A stretch of DNA of 64,000 nt from Cenococcum geophilum 1.58 (GCA_001692895.1 KV748197.1:2237813-2301812), one strand, 5' to 3'. Numbered from the stretch's first letter, positions 12,250 through 25,433 are shown. Notes: generated by a model from the letters alone, not told the origin. Translations and numbers: made by a program.

Positions 12250-13250
12250 AACGTAGTCCAACTTCTTACTTAGTCGTTAACTCTTAAAATTTTTGTGTAG
12301 TAGCCATACTTTATCTCCCTCCTTAAGATCTGGTCCCTTAGATCTCTTAGCATTATAGTACTTTTTTATTTTCTCTTATACTTTCTTTACTAATTCCGTA
12401 AGGTCTGCATAAAGATTTATTAATATCTTTATTCTCTCTTTAACTGTACTACTCGTTTTCTTCGCTTACCGTAGTAATAACGATATTTTCGGCTTATATC
12501 CGTAATTTGCCTTAAATAGTAATGTGCCTATTCCTTCTTAAGGTATTGCATTATATGTAAACTATATAACTGGTAACAGTAATACCTAATTATTCTATAT
12601 ATAATTGACATAATGCCTTAGGTACTACTCTAGCGTCTAATTTAATCTTTCCGTTTAACCGTCTATCTATAGATAATATGCGGTAAAAGTTACTACTTAA
12701 ACTCCTTACTCCACTAAGAACACTTCCTAGAATACTGCTATAAATCTTAGATCTCTATCCAATATAATCTTACTTAGTGCTCTATATCTTATAAATACTT
12801 CTTTAATATAAATTCTAGCAACATCTTCCGCTAAGATTTCTTTTGTACATGCTATAAAGTATCCCCACTTTATAAGCTTATCTACTATTACTAAAATCGC
12901 GTTATAATCTTATCCGGTAATAGGATCTCTTAATTTTGGCAACTTAATAATAAAGTCCCATAATATAACCTCCTATAGTCTCTCTAGTATTTTAACAGGT
13001 TATAGCCCTCTATATAGCTTATGCCTCGTCAGTTTGTTCCTTTAGTAATCTAGATATTCCTTTATAACCCTTCTAGCTATCCTCTAGATTCTATTAATAA
13101 TATACTCCTTCTAGAGTCTTAACACTAAGCCCGTAGCTCTATTATATCCTTAGATTAGTCCCTTATAAAAGTCCTTTACAAACTGCTCTGCTATACTTCT
13201 TAGGATATACTTTACTTCTCAATTTTTGTATATATCCGTCTATAGATCTT
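12250..13250 (-). pseudogene. Gypsy-1 integrase
   Basis: The minus strand reads the zinc-binding region around 13,200-13,120 (DFYKGLI, stop, GYNRATGLVLRL, equivalent to GHxGATGTVLRL). The catalytic core follows: WDFIIKLPKLRDPITGYDYN then ILVIVDKLIKWGYFIACTKE around 12,985-12,860, and AYYL, stop, IDG, stop, TERL near 12,640-12,685 (HPQTDGQTERLN in the family). It would insert the cDNA. It is broken by many TAA/TAG codons. Confidence 0.9.
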
Positions 13251-13399
13251 CTAGCTATACTTTTAGAATTCTTTATACCTAAAAGCTTTCTAGTATCTCG
13301 TAGACTTTCTCTAGTTTGTCGTCTTCTTAAGTTACTATAATTTTTAGATAATTATACCTGATTAATCCGTCTATATTTTTTCGCAATAAAGCCCCTAAT

Positions 13400-13850
13400 G
13401 GCTTTTCCTTATTTTATAGTTTAGCTTTGCGGCTTAGAGCATCTGCCCGTATATTGTCTGTACCTTTAGTATACTAAATCTTAAAATAGTATTCTATAAG
13501 CATCTCTGCCCATCTAACCTATCTTTAGTTAAGTTCCTTCATTATTAGGAATCCTGTTAGGTTCTTATAATCCATCTTAACTATAAATGGTTTCTCTATA
13601 CCTTATAAGAATACTCTCTATTCCTTTAATGCTGTAACTATACCTAATAACTCCTTATTATAGATGTTATAGTTTAACTCCGGTAGTGTTATCTTCCAAC
13701 TATAATATGCTACTAGGTGCTATCTATCTTAATACCTTTATATAAAGCATGCCCCTAATACATAGTCTAATACATCCGTTTCTATAACCGTCTCTAGTCC
13801 TAGTTAATAGATCTTAAGAACTAGCTCCTAGGTAAACAACTCTTTAACTT
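13400..13850 (-). pseudogene. Gypsy-1 RNase H
   Basis: The minus strand shows ETDVLDYVLGACFI near 13,790-13,750 and YYSWKITLPELNYNIYNKEL then LGIVTALKE near 13,700-13,610. These correspond to the first catalytic Asp region (TDASDxxxGA) and the conserved NYxIxDKELLAIV segment of gypsy RNase H. Family D-to-N and S-to-L changes are visible. It follows RT directly, as in all Ty3/gypsy pol genes. Confidence 0.85.
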
Positions 13851-13949
13851 TCTTAAAGAGTTCTCTTTACTTCTTTCCCTATACCTATGGTTCTTTTTTC
13901 TTTATTAACCGCGTAAATGGCTTAATATCCTTTAACCATTACGCTATAA

Positions 13950-14720
13950 ACCTTCTGCAGTAATTGCAAAACCCTAGGAATAATCTTAACTATATAACGT
14001 TCTCTAGTTCCTACTAATTCACTATAGCCTCGATCTTTTTTAGATCTATACTAAGTTAGCCTAGTTTAATAATAAATCTAACAAAATCGGTCTTCCTAGT
14101 AAAGAACTCGCATTTCTTAATTGCTACTAGCATCTATTCTTCTTATAGTCTCTTTAAAACCCATTTAACGTATTCCCCGTATTCTTCCTTAGTTATTAAG
14201 TAGATAATAATATCGTTGAGATATGCCATAACAAATTCATCTAAGTATTCCCCTAATATGTTATTAATACGCTTCTAGAATATTGCTAGTGCGTTTATAA
14301 GCCCGAATTGCATAACTAATAGTTTATATAGTCCTTCCTTTAACCTAAAGGCTGCCTTCTATTTATCGCCTTCCTTAATCCTAATCTAATGGTACACCCC
14401 TCTTAGATCTATCTTTATAAAGATTTGCGCATTACTTATCCTGTTTTAGATTTCGCTAATTAAGGGTAAAGGATACCTATCCTTTCTAGTGATACTATTT
14501 AACTGTCTGTAGTTAATATACAGCCTTAGTTTACCATTTTTCTTTGGTACAAATAGTACTGGATAACCCGCTAATAACTGCGATGGTCTAATATATCCCT
14601 TTTATAGACTTTCCTAGACAAACTCTTTTAACGCTCTACCTTCTTCTTCGGTAAGCTTATAGATTGGAAAGAACTTTAGACTTGTTCCTGGTTCTAACTC
14701 TATCTTATAGTCCTATGCTA
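13950..14720 (-). pseudogene. Gypsy-1 reverse transcriptase
   Basis: The minus strand reads [48 protein letters not shown], and the active site FVMAYLNDIIIYLITKEE near 14,250-14,190. The family motif is Y-L-D-D; the first Asp is now Asn (GAC to AAC), a RIP-type loss of a metal-binding residue. KCEFF downstream marks the thumb boundary. The domain order and the YLDDIxIY form are typical of Ty3/gypsy RT. Confidence 0.92.
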
Positions 14721-14879
14721 CATACTTTAACAGCTTTTTACTTTCTAATAACCATAGTTTCTTGCTATACTTATAGTATCTCTTTAGTATATAACTTAGT
14801 TCTTTTTTTATTTCTTTATAGGTTGCTCCTACTTAGTACTATACCAACTTAGCTTGTTATTATATCTTACGGCGTTAAG

Positions 14880-15250
14880 TATCTCTAATATCGACCTGAC
14901 CTATAATCCAATCGATTCTTGGATTATATTCCTATAACCAAGGTATACCTAATACTGCCTTATCCTGTCCCAATGGTAGGATATTAAAAGACATCTTAAT
15001 TTGTCTCCCTTTAATAGTTATCTAAATAGGTCCTGTTTCAAGATTGATAATCCCTCCTCTATAGGTTATTAGATCTCCTAAAATTGTGACTAATAGGTAA
15101 GGTTGCTCCTTTTATCTATAAGGTAGCCCTATTCTCTTAACTACTACTAGTAAGATATGGTTTCGCGTTGCTCCACTATCTATTAGTGCTTTAAACTGCT
15201 GATCTTACCAATTAATTTATAAATTCAGGTGTTGTCCTTGAATTCCTTTA
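14880..15250 (-). pseudogene. Gypsy-1 aspartic protease
   Basis: The minus strand reads FKALIDSGATRNHILL, with an intact D-S-G catalytic triplet encoded at about 15,170-15,184, and then FNILPLGQDKAVLGIPWL, equivalent to the conserved ILGxxWL. The segment sits between gag and RT, as expected. Several TAG/TAA codons interrupt it. Confidence 0.85.
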
Positions 15251-15299
15251 AGGGTCTAAGGCTTTACTACTAGCTCCCTCTGGTCCTATAGGCCTCTAC

Positions 15300-18182
15300 T
15301 TTTCCTAACTATTAGCTGCTTAATCCTAGTGTACTTAGCTCGCTCTTTAGCTAATGCTTAGTTCGCTTTTTATCTTTAATATACTATAAACACGTGTTTT
15401 CTAGGCATTCCCACTACTATTGTCCGTCTAAGTATTCTTCCGTAAGGAATCTTCCTGGTTAAAGTACTAAACTCCCTTCCTCTTGGACCTCTGCTGGATG
15501 CCATCCATGCATATATTTAGCATTCCTATACTATTACTCATCTGTCATCCAGTATATCCTTATAGGGTATTTCCGATTCTTTTCCTTTAGATTCTTATAT
15601 ATTTTATATATATCGTCTACGTACGCAATTTATAATAACGTGTGGTATACTAGGTGCTTTAGGTTAACTCTTAGCTCGTCTTCGTCCTTAAGTTTAAACC
15701 TTTATCGTGCTGATCTAAACGTTGCGACTTTATTCACAGGTACTAAGATGCGTCTCTTACTTCTCTAGTCCTCTAAACGTTCCTTTAGATCCTTTAACGT
15801 TATAATTAAGGCTCCTTTAATATACGTTATGGCCTTCTCTATAATCGGGTGGTCCTAGATAACTTTTTTATCTAACTACATATAGAAATCTTCCCACTTA
15901 TCATTGTGCCTTTGCCTATACCACTTTTGGTATAGCTGCTAGAGTATATACGGTTTGTCCATAAGGAAGTATCTTCTTATTACTGCATCGTGACAGCCCT
16001 TTATATATCGTTTCTTAAACCTAGTTAGAATCCCTAAATCCTCTTTATCTTCCAGTTTAATAAGCCACTTAGCTCTTAATGTGCCTGCTCTCAGCCTATT
16101 AGTAATTCTTTATACTAGTGCTCTATCCTTTATACGTCCTAATATGCTAGATCTTCTATCTAGTTTCTGCTCTTGCTATAAGGTAATTCTTGCCCTAAAC
16201 TCCTCTATGGTTTCTTTTACGTCGCGTCTTATAAGTGGATCCTTAAAGTCTTTATGCTTCTTAATCTTAGTATTAACTTTTTAATCTTTAGGCTAAACAC
16301 TATATTCCCTTAGTAAGTCTTCTAGGTCTATATATCTGTCTCCCAGTCTAATTGCTATTTATATCGCAGATTCTCTGATCTATAAAGAAGCTCCTTACCT
16401 CTTGTCTATGGGTGTCCTAATTTATACTCCGAATTCTTAACCTCTTAGATTCTTTAATCCTAAGCTTGCTTCTAACTTAAGCTTAGCTCCTACCTTAGTC
16501 CAACTAGGCTTACTTAATGTTCTTATCTTATCTTGAAAGTCTTAAATCTTACTTATCTCGTCTTAAGAATCTTGTGCCTGTGGGAACTTCTATCCCAAGC
16601 TTATTCGTATAGTTCTGAACTAAGCTGCTGCTCTACTCCATCGGTTATTGTCCGTTATGGGTCCTTAAGCTTGCCTTATCTCGTCTTAAGAATCTTGGTT
16701 ATCTCTTATCTTATCTTAAGAATCTTAAGCCTTTGGCCTTTTGCCTTTATTAAGTGCCGAAGTGGTTTGCTATCCTACTTCTCTTGCGTCTTATAAAGCG
16801 ATAGACATTGTATCTAGTAGGGTTTTAATCCCTACTAATGTTCCCTATTCTGTAGTGGAATCATCCTCTACCTTTAGTATAACATCTCTAAGGTCTGCTT
16901 ACTCCCAGTAAGCGGCCCTTATTACCTTATTGTTACGGAATGTTTTGCCTAGGTTAAATTTATCGTCCTTAATGTCCGATCTGTGAACTAGTTCGTTAGT
17001 TCCTCTGTATCCTATAGGTGCTAGCTCTTATAGCTAATAGCTTACGCCGTACTTAGCGTTCTTATAAATTTGGTATGCGTTATTATAACAAAACGCAAAA
17101 CTTCTAATTAAATATTCTTTTGTTCCTCGCAGCATATTGTTATCCCTCTATACGTGTATATCATCTGCTAGTCTTATACCTTTTACTGCGTGGTAACTCT
17201 GCCCACTTCTATAGTCTCTAATATAATAACCCTATTTTCTGTAATTTATGCAAGCTCTTTCTTTAAACCATTTCTCTTATTATAGAGTCCGCCTAAATGT
17301 CTTCTGCTATTAAGATCCCTGATTCGGCCTCTGCTCCTTAGACTTTTAATTACTTAATCCTTATTCTCTAGGTTTCTATAGTTTGCTTTATCTCTTATAG
17401 GCTTCTTTAGTACCACTTAGGTCTATTGGCTCTGCGCCGTACCATATTTTTTAACTTGGCTTTTGTTATTGCGTACTCTGCGCCTTATACAACTATAAAA
17501 CTCTATCTTAGCCTTTCTTAGCCTGTTCCCTTTAGTAGATCCGATTATTAATCTTAATCGCCTAATCTATTAGATCCCTTAGGGTATTTATATCTTCCAT
17601 TAGGATAATCGCGTCCTAGACTTTAGCCTTAAGTCCCTATTTGTACTGTGCCATAAGCGCCCTATTATTCCACTCTACTTATATTGCTAGTGTCTAGAAC
17701 TATATTATATACTTAATTGCTAAAGTTCGTTATATAAGGTTCTAGAGTTTTCTTTCTATTATAGTTGTTTCTTCTGGGTCTCCAAATATCTGCGTTAGTT
17801 GTTTTATAAATCCTTCCCAACTTAAGAACATAAATTGCACGTCTTAGTTAGTGGTCGTTATTCCGTTTACCTGTATCTCTATAAGGTAAGGTTTAAACCA
17901 CTTAAGTGCTTTCCCTAATAAGAATAGTCCTGCATAGGCTATCCGATCTATAGGTATAGGTAACTTTATTCCCTCCTATAAGACCTTAAAATACATCTGC
18001 GTAAGGAATCCTTTAAGCTTTAACCTCTCTCCGGTGAATCTCTTAATTAATAGTAGCTTAATCTTTGCTGCTTCTATCCCGTTAAGTCTTTCTTCTAATA
18101 CTATATTGTTAGCTGTTAGCTAGTCGACTATTTCCTATAGCTGTCCGACCGTCACAGGTTGCTATAAGTCAGTATCTACCAT
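15300..18182 (-). pseudogene. Gypsy-1 gag
   Basis: The minus strand opens with ATG at 18,182: MVDTDL, stop, PVTVGQL, stop, EIVD, then LTANNIVLEERLNGIEAAKI, IDRIAYAGLFLLGKALKWFK, and ending of the capsid-like part FMFLSWEGFIKQLTQIFGDP. This is the retrotransposon gag arrangement (GkAlxWfkpyl followed by f..f...l...FGdp). The start was chosen because it lies 134 bp inside the 5' LTR and begins the recognisable frame. The C-terminal half is poorly preserved; I could not find a clear CCHC zinc knuckle. The boundary with protease is approximate. Confidence 0.8.
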
Positions 18183-18315
18183 ACTGGTATCACCTCCTGT
18201 CCTTAAAGACCTCCTGTCCTTAAAGTAGTTACTACCGTCAATGGCGTTGTGGTGGCTGCTTTTAGTGGCATATTATTCAACTTCTTATATTAATACCGTA
18301 ACTAGGTAGTAATTA

Positions 18316-18740
18316 TGTAACGGAACCTTATAGCAAGAACTACAGTGGGCTTGTTATTGGGCTAGGTGTGTAGGAAATGTAAGTATAAAAGTTAACAACG
18401 TAATAATAACTGGTGGAGTGGTTGCCCAACAGATTAACTCCAATTATATTCTAAGAATTACTACGAGGAAGGAACTATCTAGGTAGGGACTAAGGGTCCT
18501 TAAATACACAACCGTACTCCTAAGAAAGTTGTTACTCTGTCTGCTCTGTCTACTCTATTTGCTCTACAATAGATCTTATAGATTATATAAATTATACAGA
18601 TCACATCACGTGACTCTGCTTACTATTCCTCGTCATATGGTTCCACGGGTTCCATCCTAGACCGTGCTTATATTAACCAACTAGCTTCTTCCAACTCCTC
18701 TCTAAGTAGTCGTAACATTATACTTAAAGCGTCCGTAACA
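18316..18740 (-). repeat. Gypsy-1 5' LTR
   Basis: Same 425 bp as 10,773-11,197, differing by scattered C/T and G/A changes. On the element's strand it precedes gag. The primer binding site would lie just below 18,315 and is too mutated to assign a tRNA. Confidence 0.95.
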
Positions 18741-18966
18741 TACAAGCATAGTACTTATAGGAGCTAGGCAATCCTACAAGCTAGGTAATCGTGCGAGCTA
18801 GGCGATCGTGCGAACTAGGTAATTGTATAAGCTAGGTAATTATACGAGCTAGGTAATTGTGCAAACTAGGTAATCGTGCGAGCTGGGCGATTATATAAGT
18901 AGAGTAATTATATAAGCAGGGTGATCTAACCTAGCGCCCTCTATTAACGCTTAGTATATAAATAGG
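18741..18966. repeat. 17-bp-period repeat array, right half
   Basis: Continues the array interrupted at 10,772: units gctaggtaatcgtgcga, gctaggcgatcgtgcga, actaggtaattgtataa and so on at 17 bp. It ends in a segment (gatctaacctagcgccctct, tataaatagg) that also occurs at 10,500-10,550, so a larger unit including this tail was duplicated in the original locus. Confidence 0.85.
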
Positions 18967-21900
18967 AAGTAAATATTAGGAAAATACTAAAACTATAAAA
19001 AAAAGAAATATATAAGTCCTAGATCTAGAAATATTAAAGAAGTTCCTATATAAAGACCCCTTATATATACTTAGAGAAGTTCCTATATAAATAGCCCTAT
19101 AAGCGTAGCTATAAGTCTAAGCCCTTTTACGTAACCTAACTACCCTTTCCCACTATACCGGAATAGATAAATAACCGCTATATACTATAAGTAGAGAAAT
19201 AATTTAAATAAAAAGAAAACACTATAAAAAAACATGTTTATATCCTTAAGATATAAATCTATAAGTACTGTAGTCTTAAATATAACTAATAGTTACTGAG
19301 GTGGTATGCGTTCTAGGTCTATAAGAAATTCAAAAAATCCTAAATTATTAATATAGATTTTCCTTCTATTATCGCTTTTAAGGTAATAAATAAATTTATC
19401 TAAGTAAAAGTATAGATTATCGCGAATACTTTATAGCTCGCTATAAGTTAAGCGGGCAGAGACTCTGGTAGGAATAGTAAAATATTATTTTATTTCGCGA
19501 TAGGCTAAATAAAAAGTAGCTAAAGTTTTAACCCTTTTACCAGCTTTTATTAGAAATCTTCTTTATATTTATATCCTATACTTATAGATTTAAGACTATA
19601 AAGCCAAGGCTACTATATCTAACCGTCGCCTATATAGCCTTGTCGCTTAATATCTCTTTATTGCTGTCTGCCCCTATTTCTTAATCTTTAGTACTAAAAC
19701 TATTTTCTCTATTATATAATGTCTCTGCGTCCCATTCTTAATCCTTATTACTAAAGTTACTTTCCCAACTAGCTAACGCCTCTACGTTGCCGTTATCTCT
19801 AAAGTCGGTTTCTCTATCTATAAACGCCTACTTATTAGCTAACAATTTAGGGACGCTGCGCTTGTAGGTACTTGGGGTTATAAATACCACTTAAGGAGAA
19901 ATTGTGGTTAATATTATTAGGATATAGAATATATCTATGGACCTTTAAGTACTGGCTACTTAGTACCTTAAGTAAAAGATCTCCCCTAACGCAAGGTAGA
20001 TTAATAGGAGTTAATTACCGCCTATATAAGGCGGAGCGCTTATAAAGGGCTTAGCTAAAATAGTAATTAAACTACCCTGGAGGCACTAATAGCTTCTTTG
20101 CTATAGATAGGGGGTTAATATATAAGATTGACTGGCTAGGATAAGTCTACTGCTTAGGTAGTGTCTTGCCCCAGGAAGGATGGGCGTTAGAAGTAGATTA
20201 TATAATGCTATTCCTGCTAAGAGAGGCGTTATTAGGGGTTATTGTTAACTTTTGATTTTAGTTTATAACTTTATATAAACGCTTCTAAACCCTACTAAGG
20301 TATACGGCGTCCGTTGGGGATCGTCAGCTATTTAAGTTTAGTAGCAGCTTAGCCAATAGCTACCCCTAATAATGCCTTACTTATAGATTACTCTAGGCAC
20401 CTATAGTCTTAAACACAGATAATATATAAGCTAAGAGTAATTACAGCTACTAAATATTGTACTACAGACACTATATAAAGTGGAAAAGGGCGGCTAGTAT
20501 GCTCCGCCTTTTCCTTCTACCTTCTATCCTAACTCCGCCCTAGGAGAGAAATGGAATATAAATGTCGTGCTCCTGGTTTTTATATGCTATTAATTTGACT
20601 TACCTTTAAATTTGACCTCTTAACTATACATCCCTTAATATCCCTTAATATCTCTATAAGAATACCAGATATTATATATATTACCTTAACTAAGCTTAGA
20701 TATATTGCTAATATAACCTATAGGTCCTTAATCGGTACTTATAAAAACATTACAATATGCTATCGCCCCGAAGATAATATACCTGTTTATTAACTTGCTA
20801 GAAACCTTAAATTATCCTAGAATCGCATTAATAATAAAGATATAGCATCTGCTAGCAGGGAGAAGAAATAATTATAGCTTTCCGACCCTATGTAAAAATA
20901 GATGCCTTATATACCTGCTTAAACACCTAATAAGGTTAACTTTTATAAAATTAATGATAATATAGAGGGTAGCATATAAGAGGATACGGAAATATATACC
21001 AATTACCTTAAGAGCCTAAAAGGCCGTAGTGAAACTAAGATAGTCTTACCTAAGCTAATAGAGGGCCGTGGCGAGGCTAAAATAGACTTACCTTAACTAA
21101 AAGAGGGCTATATTAAAGGTTTGCTAGTACCTTTAGGTATGTTTATAAAACACCTATATATTTTTTAGTAATACTAATAGTTAAGCAGAGAATAGTTTAG
21201 CTAATTATATAAACTTCCTTAGAGATATATCTCCCCTAACTAAAGTGTTAATAATTTCTAATGCTATAATTTTAGATAGATAACTAAAGTATCTCTTATT
21301 ATAGTTGCTAACTTACTATATAATAGAGGACTTAAAGTGTCTCTGAAACCCTAGATATAGATTAGTTGTATCTATATATAGTCCTATTATAGTAGTATAC
21401 TAGTATCCTACCTAGGTTTCACCCGTGGGTATACCGTATAAGAAACTTATATTATACTATACTGAGAACCCGCGTTACCTCTGTCGTTATGCTATAATAT
21501 ATAAACCGCTTAAAGATGTTATAATAGAGATAGCTTAAAAGGGTAAACTATATAAGCAAAGAGACCAACTAGGAGAGGTGCTAGATAATTATTTAGATCT
21601 ATTAAGGAGAGGGACATATAAAAGAAAGGTGGATTGCACCATAGATAGAGCCTCTAAGAAGCTAAAGAAATAAGAAATTTCTTATAAAAAAAGATTTTTG
21701 TAATTACGTTCTTGTTTTCTGGCGTTGAGAATTAAGGCGCTAATTAGGATTTCTTTAGCTCGGTATTGTTTTTCTATCTAGTTACTTCCATATTAAGAGT
21801 ATCTTGTTATTATTTGCATATATATTAAATTAAAGTTAAGAACTCGCTTATAGTAAAGTCCTCTACCTTTATATACTTAGCAGCGATAAGTTAGCCGCCT

Positions 21901-22979
21901 TATAACTCGCTAATCCTCTATAAAGAATTAAAGTTAAGGTGTTAAAGTCTCTAGCGTTTTTATAGGTAACTAGGGTATAGGTTAACTCTGAATTTTATAT
22001 TAATAAGGTGGGAATATTAAGAATAAATACAGGATATCTCTCTTAATATTAGCCTAAGTTATAACTCTAAAAATAGGATCTTATTTTAAGAACTGGATCT
22101 AATTCTAAAGACTTTATCCTATCTTAATTCTGAGCCAAACGTACCAAATATAGCTAAAAAGGTATAGCGTTAAGCTAAGCGGTTCAACGGTCTTAAAAAA
22201 GAGGAGCTATTTTTAGTTATAGCTTAAGTTATAATTTTAGGAACGGAATCTAATTCTAAAACTAAGATTCTAATTTAGGTTTACGAAGTAGACTAATTAA
22301 CTGCTATAAAAAGGGCGTAATCCTAAAAAAGGATCCGGTTCTAAGAACTAGATCCTAGTTACGGGAAATAGGTTAATTAAGCGCTATAAAATAGGGTTGG
22401 CTATATTTATATTTAGTATATTAGGTTTAGCTCGTTTTAGGACTAGCTATATAATCGATTATAGGTGCTTATATAACTAACCCAATAATTAACTTATTAT
22501 CGCCAGCTATACCTTGCCTGGCGCCTTTTAGTATTACTATATTAGAGCCTTACTCTATTTAAGCCTTATATATTATGGAATAAACTAAAAGCTAATAACT
22601 ATAATTACTAATAAATGCTGCCTATAACTTTTTAATAATACTGGAACCTTATATGCGTACTATATTTTTAACCTATATAACTAGGACTGCAAACAATGTT
22701 CCTATACTTTAGGTTATTATAGCTTAGTATTTAACTAAGCCCTACGAAGCCTTAGTCTAAGCTACGTTAGATTAGCTTAACTTTTCCATGCCTAACCTTT
22801 AAATCCTCCTCGCGTTTTACTTATACCTTACTTTCTCCCTTATACTTTCCTCTTTTACTATTCCCTTATTTTAAAACGCGCCTAACGTATATTTAACCTC
22901 CCTACACTTATTTACTTCTCTGCTATTATACCATCCTTATATGCTAGTCTCTTTAATTCCCTCTTGCCTACCTACCCGC
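18967..22979. other. 4-kb AT-rich stretch without an identifiable gene
   Basis: Heavily TA-rich. Near 20,482-20,514 an 11-12 bp inverted repeat (GGAAAAGGGCGG / CCGCCTTTTCC) flanks a 10-base loop. 22,040-22,370 holds several short related motifs (ggatc and ttctaagaact type). Plus-strand fragments near 20,760-21,660 read with only TAA/TAG stops but match nothing I know. No LTR pair, RNA gene or open gene was found. Confidence 0.4.
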
Positions 22980-25430
22980 CTGCCACGCCGGCCCTCCCAA
23001 CGTAGCTCTTAGTGTGTTTACTCGCAATAGCAAATCTCTTTAAATTAGAGATAATTAAAATGAATCCTATTAGGGAAGGACTAAATGGCTTTCGCGATTT
23101 ATTTAACTTAACTTATTAGGATCTAGGCATCCCTAGCTCTCTAGACTTATTACGCTAGATAGGCTATAAAGGTAATTATTAATTTATCCGTTATAGGTTC
23201 TCTCTAATACATATAGGGCTTAAAAATCTTATAGTCGACCTTACCCTAGTATTATAGAACCTTCTTACTGCTTAACTACTCCCGTCTAGCGCTAGCCGCG
23301 GCACTCTTCGTAGTGACCTTTTCTAACTCCTCCCTTTAGTTAATTTTAACGACTTTAATATTAAACGGTTTACCCTTCTCTTAAAAATAGTTATTAATCG
23401 CGAATTGGATAAGAACGTTTAGAGTAATACTATTACCACTATAACAGAGTCCAAGCCTCCCCCCTAACCGTTACTACTCCATATTTAATAAACCCCACAT
23501 CTACGTAATATAAGCAACTTTACTAACTCGTCCAAATATAGGAAATACGTAGATTATGTTCTAAAGGAGGAGCTAGGCTTTCTTTATATAGGGATTCCTG
23601 GCTTATATAAAGCATTCTTTAGGGAAGTAAAAGGTCTTAAAGAGGTAAGCGCCGCCGTTTTTAAGAAATATAAGGAAGGGGACAATCTACTATACGCTAA
23701 GGGCGGCTAGCGTAACTGGCCTAAAAGCGTAGAGCAGATTAATGTCCTAGAGTAGTTTAATAACCTAATTAAATCATTTTTAGGCTTCGTAGAGGAGTAT
23801 AGGTCCGCCTTAAAGATATAATAAACGCTTATCGCATACACTAAGTAGCCCTTATAAGGGTCTATAGTAAAGCAAAAGCTAGATATTAGTTTTGTAGATA
23901 ATCTAATAGCTAGCGAAAGCTTTTAATGCCATTAGTTGTATATACTTATACTAGGAGAGCTAAAGAGTAATCTAAACACCAATATAGCTTCATAGGTATG
24001 GTTTAATTTGGGAAAATATATAAGAGAAGTCTTCGCCGCTTAGGACACTTATTACTTTATTCTAGGCTTTACCCTCTATAGATCTATTATATAGCTATAG
24101 GAGTATAACCGGGTAGGAGGTATTATATTATCACCATTTAATATTAACAAAAACGGACTATAATTTACCTCGGCGATGTTAGGATTTCTTTAGATAAATA
24201 AGGAGCAGCTTAGGTTCGACCCTACTATTCTAATATTAGACGGCAAGCGATATATTAAGGTCGTGCGCAATAATTAGACTAAGCATTTTATCCTTAACAA
24301 ACTTATAAAGCGGGTACGCTGTATTGCTAGTTAAGCGACTACTTACTAGAAAGTATACTATAAGGGGGATACCTCTAAGATACCCCTCGTTATTAAAGAC
24401 TTATAGCAGTACCCGTAGTGTAAGGAAGAAGGTAAACTGCTGCGTAAGGTAATAGAGAAAGAAGTAGTTAATATGGCCAGGTACTATCACCATAAGATAG
24501 TTTATATAGGTGGTAAAGAAGATAACATTTACAATAACGTCCGTAAGGGGCTAGATATTATAAAAGCGATAAACTATAAGCTAGAAGACTTAATAATGCC
24601 TCTAAAACCGGCTAAAGCGAAAATTAGTGTAAGGCAAGGCTGAAGTTCTAGTAGAAAGAGGTCGTCTAGCTATACTAACGCCCTATTACCGCTTAGTAAG
24701 CGTATATGTTTAGGCTCTCCGCCTAAAGGTAAAAGGCGCCTTATAACCCTAAATTAAGTATATTAACGTATTATTACTAGGGACTATAGAAAGCCTCTTT
24801 ATAAGGCAAGCTCTTAGGCTATAATACTTACTGCACTAAAGGGTGGTATTAAAGGATATAAGTCTTTATATACGCGGGCCGGCATTATCTAATATAACAT
24901 TTTAATAGGCAACCTTATAATGAATAAGGAAGATAACAATCCTTCTTAGCCAGTATTCTTAATTAACTTTAATCTTACGATTAAGGAGCAGTAAGAAGGG
25001 CCTTTAGAAGCGCGGGGTAAGACCAGTATAAGAGCGTTTATAGCAATTAGAGTGCTCCTAGGCGAGATATATTTAGCTTAGTATAATTTTAAGTCGTTCT
25101 TTTAGGTGCTATTTTAGATATATATTTACTATAATAGACCTAATAGAAAAGGCAATGTTGTTAATAGGTTTAATAAGTGGAATTCTATAAATACGGAAGA
25201 GCTAGCTAAGATAAAGAAAGGAGAAGTAGATAACAAAGGGGATTTTCTTAAGGATGCAGGTAATAACTTTTCGCTGTACTATTAGCTACTAATCCCTTAG
25301 GTTAATAGATTGCGGAAGGTAGTATTTCTAGGCGGTAGGAGGTAAAAGGGAAATAATAAAAAACTTCCTTTTTAAATAAAGGAGGTGCTTTAGGAAGCAA
25401 GGAAGGATTTAAAGGTACTAGTAGAGTAAA
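22980..25430 (+). pseudogene. FunK1-type fungal protein kinase, RIP-inactivated
   Basis: The whole length of a FunK1 (fungal-specific Ser/Thr kinase-like) protein can be followed in one plus-strand frame, about 800 codons. N-terminal part: KMNPIREGLNGFRDLFNLTY. Middle: ADVLKEELGFLYIGIPG-like residues near 23,550. Kinase part: SKIPLVIKDL, stop, QYP near 24,380, with the conserved Lys; VVNMARYYHHKIVYIGG near 24,470; RDYRKPLYKASS near 24,780; the catalytic-loop equivalent at about 24,880-24,920 with NLIMNKEDNNPS, where Asp has become Asn; then LINFNLTIKEQ and EEGPLEARGKTSIRAFIAIR-like residues. It ends VLVE, TAA at about 25,430. Stops are CAA/CAG/TGG derivatives. The family is often amplified in ascomycetes; function is largely unknown. 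It is convergent with the AAA+ remnant. Confidence 0.92.
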
Positions 25431-25433
25431 TAA

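Larger units (their letters stand above)
10773..18740 (-). mobile_element. Gypsy-1: complete RIP-inactivated Ty3/gypsy retrotransposon with chromodomain
   Basis: It has two 425-bp direct LTRs (10,773-11,197 and 18,316-18,740). Internal order on the minus strand is gag, protease, RT, RNase H, integrase, chromodomain: Ty3/gypsy chromovirus order. A purine-rich tract (minus-strand sequence of 11,198-11,215) abuts the 3' LTR. The flanking 5 bp are tgcga (10,768-10,772) and tacaa (18,741-18,745): a target duplication differing by two G-to-A changes. LTR differences are transitions. All frames carry many TAA/TAG stops, so it is dead. Length is 7,968 bp. Short plus-strand ORFs within it are antisense shadows. 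Confidence 0.95.

Noticed and set aside
11087-16796. Short plus-strand open frames at 11,087, 14,664, 16,081 and 16,533
   Set aside because: All lie antisense to Gypsy-1 gag/pol or its LTR, where minus-strand RIP removes stops from the opposite strand.
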